64,000 nucleotides of DNA from Nostoc sp. S4. Its GTDB lineage: Bacteria; Cyanobacteriota; Cyanobacteriia; Cyanobacteriales; Nostocaceae. The stretch covers positions 1-64,000 of the forward strand of contig JAQYWR010000002.1 in assembly GCA_029379225.1 (NCBI GenBank), in the 5' to 3' direction. Each line of letters opens with the position of its first letter. Within the stretch, counting starts at the first letter, position 1. Below are positions 16,097 through 25,520 of this stretch, piece by piece. The notes beneath the pieces are model-generated. The model was not told the DNA's origin and ran no database searches. It saw only the letters and a list, made by a program, of their open reading frames with translations. A program made the position numbers and the translations under genes.

Positions 16097-16135
16097 TTTG
16101 GGAATAAAAATTGTTGCCTAGATCCCAAACTTTTT
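16097..16135 (+). terminator. Possible weak terminator after uxaC
   Basis: TTTGGGA (16097-16103) pairs with TCCCAAA (16123-16129), followed by C and TTTTT. The 19-base loop makes it weak; it may attenuate rather than separate the next two genes. Confidence 0.4.
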
Positions 16136-16262
16136 AAAGAAGTTAGGGAGCAAAATCTAGCGATTTAATAAACGTTATGGCAAAAGCGATGGCGCACCGC
16201 CAATGAAATCAAAATGATGAATTAACGAAGTAACGCACCCTACCTAAATAGAGGAATTATCA

Positions 16263-17117
16263 ATGCCAGATTTATTGAATAAACCAGATTTAATTTTAAA
16301 TCAACTTTTTAGCTTGAAAGACCAGGTAGCAGTAATCACAGGCGGTTCTGGTGTGCTAGGTGGAGCGATGGCGCGGGGTTTGGCACTTGCGGGAGCGCGA
16401 GTAGTCGTTATTGGTCGCAATCAAGCACGAGCGGATGCGGTTGTGGCTGATATTAGCACCAACAGTGGCGAAAGTATGGCTGTATTGGCAGATGTTGGCG
16501 ATCGCTTGCAATTAGAAATAGCCAAACACACTATTTTAAAGCATTGGGGTCAGATAGATATCTTAGTAAACGCGGCTGGTGGTAATATGCCAGCGGCCAC
16601 AATTACTGCTGATGCTAGTTTTTTTGATATGCCTCACACAGCATTCGAGCAAGTAGTTAGCCTCAACTTGGTGGGTACTTTACTACCTAGTCAGGTTTTT
16701 GGTCAAGCAATGGTCGAAAGAAATCAACCCCAAGGTTGTATTGTGAATATTTCTTCGATGTCTGCTATCCGTGCAATCAGTCGAGTGGTTGGTTACTCAG
16801 CAGCCAAAGCAGCGATAGATAACTTTACTCGTTGGCTAGCTGTAGAATTGGCTCAAAAATATGGAGCTAGCTTGCGAGTTAATGCGATCGCCCCGGGTTT
16901 TTTTATTGGCGAACAAAATCGAGATTTACTTTTAAATGCAGATGGAAGTTTAAGCGATCGCGGACAAAGAATTATTAACCAAACCCCAGCTGGACGTTTT
17001 GGAGAACCGCACGAATTACTCAGTACCTTGATTTGGCTATGTAGTTCTGGTTCTAGTTTCGTCAACGGGGTAGTTGTGCCGGTAGACGGTGGGTTTAGCA
17101 TCTACAGCGGAGTTTAG
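16263..17117 (+). CDS. SDR oxidoreductase, probable D-mannonate oxidoreductase (fructuronate reductase)
   Basis: 284 residues. Seen: NAD(P)-binding TGGSGVLGG (residues 26-34), NAAGG (103-107), catalytic Ser in NISSMSA and Y178-x3-K182 (GYSAAKAA), all of the classical short-chain dehydrogenase fold; C-terminal VNGVVVPVDGG. Known: the short-chain type of UxuB (as in Bacillus) reduces D-fructuronate to D-mannonate, and its N-terminus resembles this one (FSLKDQVAVITGGSGVLGGAMA). The position between uxaC and a LarA-type gene supports that role. The stop is 2 bases from the next start, so it is tightly coupled to the LarA-type gene. Confidence 0.8.
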   Translation: MPDLLNKPDLILNQLFSLKDQVAVITGGSGVLGGAMARGLALAGARVVVIGRNQARADAVVADISTNSGESMAVLADVGDRLQLEIAKHTILKHWGQIDILVNAAGGNMPAATITADASFFDMPHTAFEQVVSLNLVGTLLPSQVFGQAMVERNQPQGCIVNISSMSAIRAISRVVGYSAAKAAIDNFTRWLAVELAQKYGASLRVNAIAPGFFIGEQNRDLLLNADGSLSDRGQRIINQTPAGRFGEPHELLSTLIWLCSSGSSFVNGVVVPVDGGFSIYSGV

Positions 17118-17119
17118 AA

Positions 17120-18382
17120 ATGTATTTATTAGCCGTAACTAATAATGGCAGACTTGCAGATGAGGAAATTTCCCAACTAGTTCATCAAGCTTTGGCAGAT
17201 TCTAGGTTTGATGGACAGCGCATCTTAGTATTAATTCCAGATGGAACTCGCACTGCTCCCATCCCGCAAATGTTTCGATTGCTTCACAAGGAGTTAAATA
17301 ACAGGGTTGCTGCACTGGATTTTTTGATTGCTCTGGGTACACATAATCCCATGAGTGAGAAACAAATCAATCGTTTAGTTGGGGTAACACCAGAGGAGCG
17401 AGAGACAACTTTTAAAGGAGTTCACATTTTTAATCACCTTTGGCATCTGCCAGAAACTTTTATTTCTTGTGGAGTAATTTCGGCTACAGAAATTGCAGAA
17501 ATTAGCGGGGGAATGCTGCATCAAGAAGTTGACGTGCGTGTGAATAAATTGGTAACAGAATATGATTTAATAATTATTTGTGGCCCAGTCTTTCCTCACG
17601 AAGTTGTTGGTTTTTCTGGGGGAAATAAATATTTTTTCCCCGGGATTAGCGGTGAAGAAGTAATTAATTTATCACACTGGTTAGGTGCTTTAATCACCTG
17701 TTATGAAATTATTGGTACACTGGGAATCACACCAGTTCGACGCTTAATCGACCGAGCCGCTAGTTTAATTCCTACCCCGAAACTTTGCTTGGCAATGGTG
17801 GTTGCACCGAAAACGAATCAGTTAGCTGGACTTTATATAGATAAACCAGAGTTAGCCTGGGAAGCTGCGGCAAAATTATCAGCTAGACTGCATATTAAAT
17901 ATGTAGATCGGCCTTTTAACCAAGTGCTTTCAGTCATGCCCGAAATGTATGATGACATTTGGACAGCTGCTAAAGGAATGTACAAATTAGAGCCTGTAGT
18001 CGCGGATGGAGGAGAAGTAATTATCTATGCACCTCATATTACTGAATTTAGTTATACACACGGCGAGATATTAGCCGAAATTGGTTATCATGTGCGGGAT
18101 TATTTTCTGAAACAATGGGATAAATTCCAAGCATATCCTGCGGGAGTGTTAGCTCATAGTACTCACTTGAAAGGGATGGGCACTTTCGATCCTATAGAAG
18201 GGGAAAAAGCCCGGATTCGTGTGACTTTAGCTACTGGCATTTCTCCAGAACGTTGTGCTGCTCATAACTTGAACTATCGCGAGCCGGCTACGATTCAACT
18301 AACAGAATGGTCTTATCGGGAGCATGAAGGTATTTTGCTTGTACCCAAGGCTGGCGAGATACTTTACCGGATTAATAAGTAA
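17120..18382 (+). CDS. LarA-family nickel-dependent racemase/epimerase, predicted mannonate/gluconate 2-epimerase
   Basis: 420 residues, LarA-like length. Seen: PDGTRTAP (D41, R44), GTHNP (H75), PHEVVGFSGGNK (H160, K170), SHW (H186) and AAKG (K285). The spacings D-x2-R, H-x9-K and K-x15-H equal those of the lactate racemase D72/R75, H174/K184/H200, so cofactor residues look intact. Known: LarA uses a nickel pincer nucleotide on a lysine to shuttle hydride at C2 of 2-hydroxy acids; family members with D-gluconate 2-epimerase activity have been reported. Inferred: interconverts D-mannonate and D-gluconate here. Needs LarB/C/E cofactor enzymes, which are not in the window. Confidence 0.8.
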   Translation: MYLLAVTNNGRLADEEISQLVHQALADSRFDGQRILVLIPDGTRTAPIPQMFRLLHKELNNRVAALDFLIALGTHNPMSEKQINRLVGVTPEERETTFKGVHIFNHLWHLPETFISCGVISATEIAEISGGMLHQEVDVRVNKLVTEYDLIIICGPVFPHEVVGFSGGNKYFFPGISGEEVINLSHWLGALITCYEIIGTLGITPVRRLIDRAASLIPTPKLCLAMVVAPKTNQLAGLYIDKPELAWEAAAKLSARLHIKYVDRPFNQVLSVMPEMYDDIWTAAKGMYKLEPVVADGGEVIIYAPHITEFSYTHGEILAEIGYHVRDYFLKQWDKFQAYPAGVLAHSTHLKGMGTFDPIEGEKARIRVTLATGISPERCAAHNLNYREPATIQLTEWSYREHEGILLVPKAGEILYRINK

Positions 18383-18493
18383 AAAGTAAAAAATCAAAAG
18401 AGTGATACACATAAAAAAGTCTTTATGAAGAAGAATTCAGCATGAACTTGGGAACACTAAATCTACAAACTGTCAAGATTTAGTTGTACAATC

Positions 18494-21400
18494 ATGAACC
18501 CAGTGAGTATTGGCGGATATCACCTCAGCGAACAACTTCATAATAGTTCCAAAACCTTAGTTTATCGAGGATATCGACAGACTGACTCTTTACCTGTGGT
18601 TATTAAACTGCTGAATAATCCTTATCCGAGTTTTAGCGAACTGGTACAATTTCGCAATCAATACACAATCGCCAGAAATCTTAACTCACATTTAATTATC
18701 CAAATCTATAGTTTAGAACCCTACCAAAATGGTTACGCATTAGTAATGGAAGATTTTGGGGGAATTTCTTTGAAGGATTATTTCACTCATGTAGAGACGT
18801 TACATGTAACGTCTCTAGAGGAATTTTTACTTTTAGCGATCGCGCTCTGCAATGCCTTAGAGATATTGTATCGCAATCGGATAGTTCATAAAGATATTAA
18901 ACCCAGCAATATTTTAATTAATCCCGAAACAAAACAAATTAAATTAATTGATTTTAGTATTGCATCTTTACTGCCACGGGAAACACAGACGCTTATCAAT
19001 CTCAATGTCCTAGAAGGCACGCTTGCATATATTTCTCCAGAACAAACCGGTAGAATGAATCGTGGGATTGACTACCGGACTGATTTTTATTCTTTAGGTG
19101 TAACTTTCTTTGAATTACTCACAGGTGAGTTACCTTTTCTATCAAATGACCCGATGGAGTTAGTGCATTGCCATATTGCTAAAACAGCACCATCCCTGCG
19201 GGAATTAAAAAATCAAAAATCAAAAATTAAAAGTCAAGAAATTCCGCAAGTTTTGTCAGATATTGTCATGAAAATGATGGCGAAAAATGCTGAAGATAGA
19301 TATCAAAGTGTATTAGGACTGAAATTTGATTTAGAAAAATGTTTACAGCAGTTAAGAGAAACTGGGAAGATAGAAGACTTTGAAATTGCCGAACGCGATC
19401 TGTGCGATCGGTTCATTATCCCCGATAAACTCTATGGCAGAGAAATCGAAGTAAAAACTCTACTCGAAGCATTTGATAGAGTCAGCCTAGGTGCAACAGA
19501 AATGATGCTGGTTGCGGGGTTTTCAGGTATTGGTAAAACAGCAGTTGTTAATGAAGTTCACAAACCGATTGTGCGGCAACGTGGCTATTTTATCAAAGGT
19601 AAATTTGACCAATTTCAACGTAATATTCCTTTGGGTGCTTTTGTGCAAGCATTCCGGGATTTATTGGGGCAGTTGCTTACAGAAAGTGATGCTCAAATCC
19701 AGCAATGGAAAAGCCAGATATTAGAAGCTGTTGGAGAAAATGGACAAATAATTATTGAAGTCATCCCGGAATTAGAAAGAATTATTGGTCAACAACCACC
19801 AACACCAGAATTATCGGGAACGGCTGCCCAAAATAGATTTAATTTATTGTTCCAAAAGTTTACTCAAGTATTTACTGCTGCTACACATCCATTGGTGATA
19901 TTTTTAGATGATTTACAATGGGCAGATTCGGCATCACTAAAGTTAATGCAGTTATTAATGGCTGATACAGAGTATCTTTTTTTGATTGGTGCGTATCGCG
20001 ATAACGAAGTCAATCCAGCACATCCATTAATGTTGACTTTGAGTGAAATCGCCAAAACACAAGCAACGATTAATACGATTAATTTAGCACCACTGAGTCA
20101 AACCCAAATCAATCAATTAGTTGCTGATACACTCAAATGTCCAGAAAATTTGGCATGGACTTTTTCTCAACTCGTATGTCAAAAAACTCAAGGTAATCCA
20201 TTTTTTGCTACTCAGTTTCTCAAAGCATTACATCAAGATAAACTCATTCAATTTAACTTTGATTCAGGCTGTTGGGAATGTAATATTACACAAGTAACTC
20301 AGGAAGCAGTTACAGATGATGTTGTAACTTTTATGGCATTTCAATTGCGAAGACTGCCATTATCAACTCAAAATATATTGCAATTAGCTGCTTGTATTGG
20401 GAATCAATTCGATCTAGGAACTTTGGCTATTGTTTCGGGAAACTCACACATAGAAACAGCAGCTTATTTATGGAAAGCCTTACAAGAAGGATTGATTTTG
20501 CCTGCTAGTGATATTTATAAATTTTATGTCGCCCAAGAAAATCAAACAGTTACTCAAGAAATTCAAGAGACTGTCACATATAAATTTTTGCACGATCGCG
20601 TCCAACAAGCTGCTTATTCTCTGATTCCAGAGGAACAAAAGAAAACAACTCATTATCGAATTGGTCAACAGTTATTAAAGAACATATCTGACAGCGAACA
20701 AGAAGAAAGAATTTTCGAGATTGTTAATCAAATTAATGTTGCTATCGAATTAATTACACTGCCAACTGCACGAGAAGAATTAGCAAAATTAAATTTAATT
20801 GCTGGGCGGAAAGCAAAAAATTCTACTGCTTATAGTGCGGCGGTTAAATACTTTGCAGTTGGACGCAATCTTTTAGAAAGCGATCGCTGGCAAAATCAGT
20901 ATAATCTAACACTGACTCTGCATGTAGAAGCTGTAGAAGCAGCTTATCTAAATACTGATATAGAGGAGATGGAACGCCTGATAGAAGTGGTACTGCAACA
21001 GGCAAAAACCCCACTAGATACAGTTAAAGTGTATGCTGTGAGAATTAGCGCCCACACTTCACAAGGTCAACTTCTCAAAGCTATCAGCACTGGATTGACG
21101 ATATTAAAACAATTTGATATTCATTTGCCTGAATCACCAAATTTAGAAGATGTTGCACATCTGCGTCAAGAAACACAGACTCTTTTAGGTAGCAAAAAAC
21201 CTGCGGATTTGCTAAATCTGCCAGAGATGACAAATCCTGAAATTTTGGCAGTGATGCGAATTATTAATGAAATATCTGTCCCTGCTTATTTAACAAAACC
21301 AAATCTTAATTCATCGATCATCATGACGCAGATGAATTTATCAATGACTTATGGAAATGCACCTATTTCTGCATTAGGCTACTGTAGCTACGGATTATTT

Positions 21401-24400
21401 CTTTGTGCTGTTGCTGGCGATATTGAACAGGGCTATGAATTTGGTCAGTTAGCTTTGAATTTATTATCTAAATTTCAAGAGAAAAAGATTGAAGCCAGAG
21501 TTTTATTTGTCACCTCTACTTTTATATTTCATTGGAAAGTTCATGTCCGAGAAATCTTAAAATTGCTGCAAAATGCTTACTCTAGTGGTTGGGATAGTGG
21601 AAGTTTAACTGACTTGGGTTATGCAGCTTATGGTTATGGCTACCATGCCTATTTCATGGGCTATGAATTATCCAAACTAGAACAAGAAATGGCAGCTTAT
21701 AGCAAGGTATTAGAACAAATTAATCAGCAAACACAATTTAACTACAATGAACTTTATCGACAATCAATTTTAAACTTGCTCGCTCAAACGGCAAGTCCAT
21801 TTATATTACTTGGTGAAGCAGACAAAGAAGGGGAACTTTTAGCAAGATATCAGCAAAAAGATGACAAAACAGGATTATGGCATTTCTTTCTAAACAAATT
21901 AATTCTCTGTTATTTGTTTGCAGAATTTGAGCAGGCGTTTGAATATATCGAACGTGCAAAACATTATTCTAATTGTGGCAAAGGAATGTTTAATATTCCT
22001 GTATTCTATTTTTATGCTTCTCTGACTTGGTTAAATGTTTTGCCTAGTCTCTCTCAGTCTGAGCAAGAAAATATCCTGCAACAAGTCGCAGCTAATCAAA
22101 CAACTATGCAGGGATGGATAAGCCACAATCCGACAAATCATTTACACAAATTTCATCTAGTGGAGGCAGAACAAAATCGAGTTACAGATCAATATTTAGA
22201 AGCAATGAAAAATTATGACTTAGCGATTTCTTTTGCTAAAGAAAACGGCTATATCCAAGAAGAAGGATTGAGTAACGAACTTGCAGCCAAGTTTTATCTG
22301 CACTGGGGTAAAGAAAAAGTCGCCCAAGCATATATGCAAGAAGCATACTACTGCTACGCTCGTTGGGGAGCAAAAGCTAAAACTGATAATTTAGTAAAAC
22401 ATTATCCCACACTGTTACAACCTATCCTACAACTGCAACGAATCAATCTCAACACCTCAGAAACTATTGCCTTCGATCGAACTTCATCTACCTGCAATTC
22501 TACGACTGGCATTACTAATATTGTTGATATTTTAGATTTTAACTCTGTTCTCAAAGCTTCTCAAGCTATCTCCAGTTCTTTAGAAATCAATCAACTCATT
22601 ACCAGTCTTACCCGCATTATCCTAGAAAACTCTGGTGCTAAAAAATCTGTACTAATACTTCGCCAAGATGATATTTGGCAAGTTAGGGCAATTACTTTTA
22701 TTAATCATGAAGCAAATTCTCATATTCAAATTCAAACAATTTTGAATTCACAATCATTAGATAGTTGTCAAGATATTCCTAAAAATATTATTAATTACGT
22801 AAAAAATACTGAGAAAACAGTTGTAATTGATAATTTACAAACAGACATTCCTGGAATGATTGGGGAATATATGGATCGAATAAAGCCCCAGAGTGTATTA
22901 TGTACGCCAATTATTAATCAAGGACATTTGATAGGAATTATTTACTTAGAAAATAAACTGACTCCAGGTGTTTTTACTAGCGATCGCCTTAGCGTGATTA
23001 ACCTGCTTTCTTCCCAAGCAGCAATATCTCTAGAAAATGCTCGACTTTATCAAGAATCTCAAGAAAAAGCTCAACAGTTAAAACAATCTCTCAAACAACA
23101 GAAGACTTTATTTAATGTTGTTAACCAGATGCGAAAGTCTCTAGATTTAGATGCTATTTTCTGTACAGTTACCCAAAATATTCGTCGGATTCTTAACGCC
23201 GATCGCGTGGGAATCTATCACTTCGATCTAGATTTAAATTATGACTATGGTGAGTTTATTGCCGAAGATGTACTACCTGCATTTCCTTCTGCCCTAGTGG
23301 TTAAAATTCAAGATCGTTGCTTTGGCGAAAAATATGCAAATCTTTATAAACAGGGACGCATTTGTGCAATCAATAATTTACAAACAGCTGATATTTTAGA
23401 TTGTCATCGGCAAATTCTAGCACAATTTCATGTGAGAGCATCATTAGTTGTGCCAATTATGCAAGATGATGAACTTTGGGGATTACTCTGCATCCACCAA
23501 TGCGATCGCCCCCGTGAATGGGAAGCTTCTGAGATTCAATTTGCCCAACAAATCGGCGCACAAATGGGAGTTGCACTTGAGCAAACAGATTTATTAGTCA
23601 AAACTCAAAAACAAGCAACCGAACTCGAACAAACACTCCAGTATCTCCAGCAAACTCAACTTCAGTTAGTTCAAAGTGAAAAAATGTCTGCTTTAGGTAA
23701 TTTAGTTGCAGGGGTAGGTCATGAAATGAATAATCCCTTGGGTTTTATTACTGCTAGTCTTCAAGAAGTGAAACCCACTGTTGTGGATGTGATTGCACAC
23801 TTGAAACTTTATCAAGAAACTCTAGCATTACCGAGCGAGAAAATTCTCAATCATGCCGAAGAAATTGATTTGGATTATAGCTTAGAAGATTTACCAAAGA
23901 TAATTGATGCTACGATGGTGGCGTGCGATCGCCTGAAAAATATCAGTACTAGTTTACGGATTTTTTCTCGTGCTGATAAAGATTACAAAGTACCGTTTAA
24001 TGTCCACGAAGGTATCGATAGCACAATTTTGATTCTCCAACATCGTTTAAAAGCAAATCAAAAACGTCCAGCTATTGAGGTGGTAACTGAGTATGGTAAT
24101 ATCCCGAAAATTGAGTGTTTTCCTGGTCAATTAAACCAAGTTTTCATGAATATTCTGGCAAATGCCATCGATGCATTAGAAGAATCGAACAACGGACGCA
24201 GTTTTGCAGAGATTAAAGCCAAGCCTAACCGAATTATAATTACCACTTCAGTTCAAGATAACCAAGTTAAAGTTACCATTGCTGATAATGGGACTGGCAT
24301 GGAAGAACAAGTTAAACAAAAAATATTTGACCATTTATTTACTACGAAAACTGTGGGCAAAGGAACGGGTTTAGGTTTGGCGATCGCCCAGCAAATTATA

Positions 24401-24499
24401 GTAGAAAAACATGGTGGCACTCTAGATGTTAATTCTATACTAGGCGAAGGAACCGAATTTAACATTATCATACCGATTTTGGCTGAGACTTGGGATTAA
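18494..24499 (+). CDS. Trifunctional Ser/Thr kinase - AAA ATPase - GAF - sensor histidine kinase
   Basis: 2001 residues. Domain order seen: Ser/Thr kinase (1 to about 275; Lys38 in VVIK, HKDIKPSN 132-139, DFS in place of DFG at 153-155, SPEQTGRMNRG activation segment); AAA_16/MalT-like NTPase with Walker A GFSGIGKT (342-349) and Walker B LVIFLDDLQWAD; a long TPR-like helical region (about 800-1320); two GAF domains (about 1370-1520 and 1545-1700); HisKA with His1743 in GVGHEMNNPL; HATPase with GTGLG (1957-1961). Known: this architecture is characteristic of filamentous cyanobacteria and some other bacteria. Its input and response regulator are unknown. No receiver domain or regulator gene is adjacent. 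Confidence 0.95.
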   Translation: MNPVSIGGYHLSEQLHNSSKTLVYRGYRQTDSLPVVIKLLNNPYPSFSELVQFRNQYTIARNLNSHLIIQIYSLEPYQNGYALVMEDFGGISLKDYFTHVETLHVTSLEEFLLLAIALCNALEILYRNRIVHKDIKPSNILINPETKQIKLIDFSIASLLPRETQTLINLNVLEGTLAYISPEQTGRMNRGIDYRTDFYSLGVTFFELLTGELPFLSNDPMELVHCHIAKTAPSLRELKNQKSKIKSQEIPQVLSDIVMKMMAKNAEDRYQSVLGLKFDLEKCLQQLRETGKIEDFEIAERDLCDRFIIPDKLYGREIEVKTLLEAFDRVSLGATEMMLVAGFSGIGKTAVVNEVHKPIVRQRGYFIKGKFDQFQRNIPLGAFVQAFRDLLGQLLTESDAQIQQWKSQILEAVGENGQIIIEVIPELERIIGQQPPTPELSGTAAQNRFNLLFQKFTQVFTAATHPLVIFLDDLQWADSASLKLMQLLMADTEYLFLIGAYRDNEVNPAHPLMLTLSEIAKTQATINTINLAPLSQTQINQLVADTLKCPENLAWTFSQLVCQKTQGNPFFATQFLKALHQDKLIQFNFDSGCWECNITQVTQEAVTDDVVTFMAFQLRRLPLSTQNILQLAACIGNQFDLGTLAIVSGNSHIETAAYLWKALQEGLILPASDIYKFYVAQENQTVTQEIQETVTYKFLHDRVQQAAYSLIPEEQKKTTHYRIGQQLLKNISDSEQEERIFEIVNQINVAIELITLPTAREELAKLNLIAGRKAKNSTAYSAAVKYFAVGRNLLESDRWQNQYNLTLTLHVEAVEAAYLNTDIEEMERLIEVVLQQAKTPLDTVKVYAVRISAHTSQGQLLKAISTGLTILKQFDIHLPESPNLEDVAHLRQETQTLLGSKKPADLLNLPEMTNPEILAVMRIINEISVPAYLTKPNLNSSIIMTQMNLSMTYGNAPISALGYCSYGLFLCAVAGDIEQGYEFGQLALNLLSKFQEKKIEARVLFVTSTFIFHWKVHVREILKLLQNAYSSGWDSGSLTDLGYAAYGYGYHAYFMGYELSKLEQEMAAYSKVLEQINQQTQFNYNELYRQSILNLLAQTASPFILLGEADKEGELLARYQQKDDKTGLWHFFLNKLILCYLFAEFEQAFEYIERAKHYSNCGKGMFNIPVFYFYASLTWLNVLPSLSQSEQENILQQVAANQTTMQGWISHNPTNHLHKFHLVEAEQNRVTDQYLEAMKNYDLAISFAKENGYIQEEGLSNELAAKFYLHWGKEKVAQAYMQEAYYCYARWGAKAKTDNLVKHYPTLLQPILQLQRINLNTSETIAFDRTSSTCNSTTGITNIVDILDFNSVLKASQAISSSLEINQLITSLTRIILENSGAKKSVLILRQDDIWQVRAITFINHEANSHIQIQTILNSQSLDSCQDIPKNIINYVKNTEKTVVIDNLQTDIPGMIGEYMDRIKPQSVLCTPIINQGHLIGIIYLENKLTPGVFTSDRLSVINLLSSQAAISLENARLYQESQEKAQQLKQSLKQQKTLFNVVNQMRKSLDLDAIFCTVTQNIRRILNADRVGIYHFDLDLNYDYGEFIAEDVLPAFPSALVVKIQDRCFGEKYANLYKQGRICAINNLQTADILDCHRQILAQFHVRASLVVPIMQDDELWGLLCIHQCDRPREWEASEIQFAQQIGAQMGVALEQTDLLVKTQKQATELEQTLQYLQQTQLQLVQSEKMSALGNLVAGVGHEMNNPLGFITASLQEVKPTVVDVIAHLKLYQETLALPSEKILNHAEEIDLDYSLEDLPKIIDATMVACDRLKNISTSLRIFSRADKDYKVPFNVHEGIDSTILILQHRLKANQKRPAIEVVTEYGNIPKIECFPGQLNQVFMNILANAIDALEESNNGRSFAEIKAKPNRIIITTSVQDNQVKVTIADNGTGMEEQVKQKIFDHLFTTKTVGKGTGLGLAIAQQIIVEKHGGTLDVNSILGEGTEFNIIIPILAETWD

Positions 24500-24637
24500 C
24501 TCAGGGCGATCGGATTGTCACTACTTTGTACCCTCAACCACACACCAAGGTGTTTTAATAAAAAGATAAAGTCTCTTTAAATAAGTAAATTTACTAATAT
24601 AATAGAATACAGTTTTGTAACTATATAATAGATTGAT

Positions 24638-25135
24638 ATGCGCTTGCCCATCATTATCAGTGTCAGCATGTTGGTATTTGCAGGTCTCAACCTACCAGTA
24701 ATGTCTCAATCTCCTACAGAGATAAGGCAATTAGCAACGAACAATAACTTAAGTTTAAGACGGTTAAATTTTAATCGCCGTTTGTGGAATAAGCAAAATA
24801 TTTACAACTATCGTTATACATTTAGTAATGGTTGCTTTTGTACGCCAGAAGCTAGAGGCCCAGTCATTATTGAAGTACGTAATGGTAAAACCAAATCAAT
24901 TACTTCTGTAGATACACGTCAACTAGTTCAGAATCCACAATTATTTGAAAAGTACAACACAATTCCTAAGCTTTTTAATGTGATTCAGGATGCTATCAAT
25001 CGTCGAGCCTACAGCCTGAATATAAACTACAATCCTAAATTTGGCTATCCAACCCAAATTAATGTCGATTACAATAGTCAAATAGCTGATGAAGAAATAT
25101 ATCTGACAATTAAGAATTTTGAAAAAATTAAATAA
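24638..25135 (+). CDS. Exported DUF6174-type protein
   Basis: 165 residues. Seen: signal peptide (LPIIISVSMLVFAGLNLPVMSQ), then NRRLWNKQNIYNYRYTFSNG, CFC motif, VIIEVRNGKTKSI and the C-terminal YNPKFGYPTQINVDYNSQIA plus DEEIYLTI, which fits the DUF6174 pattern (R-x2-W, C-x-C, YGYP, D-E-E). Known: small secreted or lipoprotein-like proteins of unknown function. It sits between two very similar giant kinases but reads as a separate unit, with its own hairpin terminator downstream. Confidence 0.8.
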   Translation: MRLPIIISVSMLVFAGLNLPVMSQSPTEIRQLATNNNLSLRRLNFNRRLWNKQNIYNYRYTFSNGCFCTPEARGPVIIEVRNGKTKSITSVDTRQLVQNPQLFEKYNTIPKLFNVIQDAINRRAYSLNINYNPKFGYPTQINVDYNSQIADEEIYLTIKNFEKIK

Positions 25136-25189
25136 ATACTCACCCGAACCTTACTCAGTATAAACTGAGAAAAATTTGATACTTATTTA

Positions 25190-25220
25190 AAAAGGCGATC
25201 GCACCAAGTTTGCCTTTTTT
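25190..25220 (+). terminator. Intrinsic terminator after the DUF6174 gene
   Basis: AAAAGGC (25190-25196), 15-base loop containing a HIP1-like word, GCCTTTT (25212-25218) running into a T-tract. Confidence 0.7.
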
Positions 25221-25308
25221 ATTGCATACATTAAATTGACTCAAAGAATTAGAGGCTGATCCTCCGATCTCCGTCACTTGTCATCACCCCTATCTCTACC
25301 CTCTGTAC

Positions 25309-25446
25309 TAGTACGTCACGGCGTAAATAGCGCAAAGTCTGAGCGGCGGTTCCTGCCAATCATAACTTTGCAAGATGAGCAACCATTTAAAATCTCTAAA
25401 AAGCCGATTCCATAATACTTGTGACTTCCGCCTTCCGGTAGTACGT
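25309..25446. repeat. Dispersed MITE-like repeat, copy 1 (about 138 bp)
   Basis: Runs from AGTACGTCACGGCG to GTGACTTCCGCC...GGTAGTACG. It shares AGCGCAAAGTCT, GGCGGTTCCTGC, GAGCAACCATTTAAAATC and the 3' block with 48352-48525, and a shorter core with 59599-59645. The ends carry short CTAGTAC-type inverted repeats, and GCAAAGT...ACTTTGC can pair inside. No protein is encoded. Confidence 0.75.
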
Positions 25447-25520
25447 TGAATAGTGTTGTACAACTCTACTCTAATGGGAATACTAACTAAGACATTATTA
25501 ACACAGTGTTACAAGTAACT

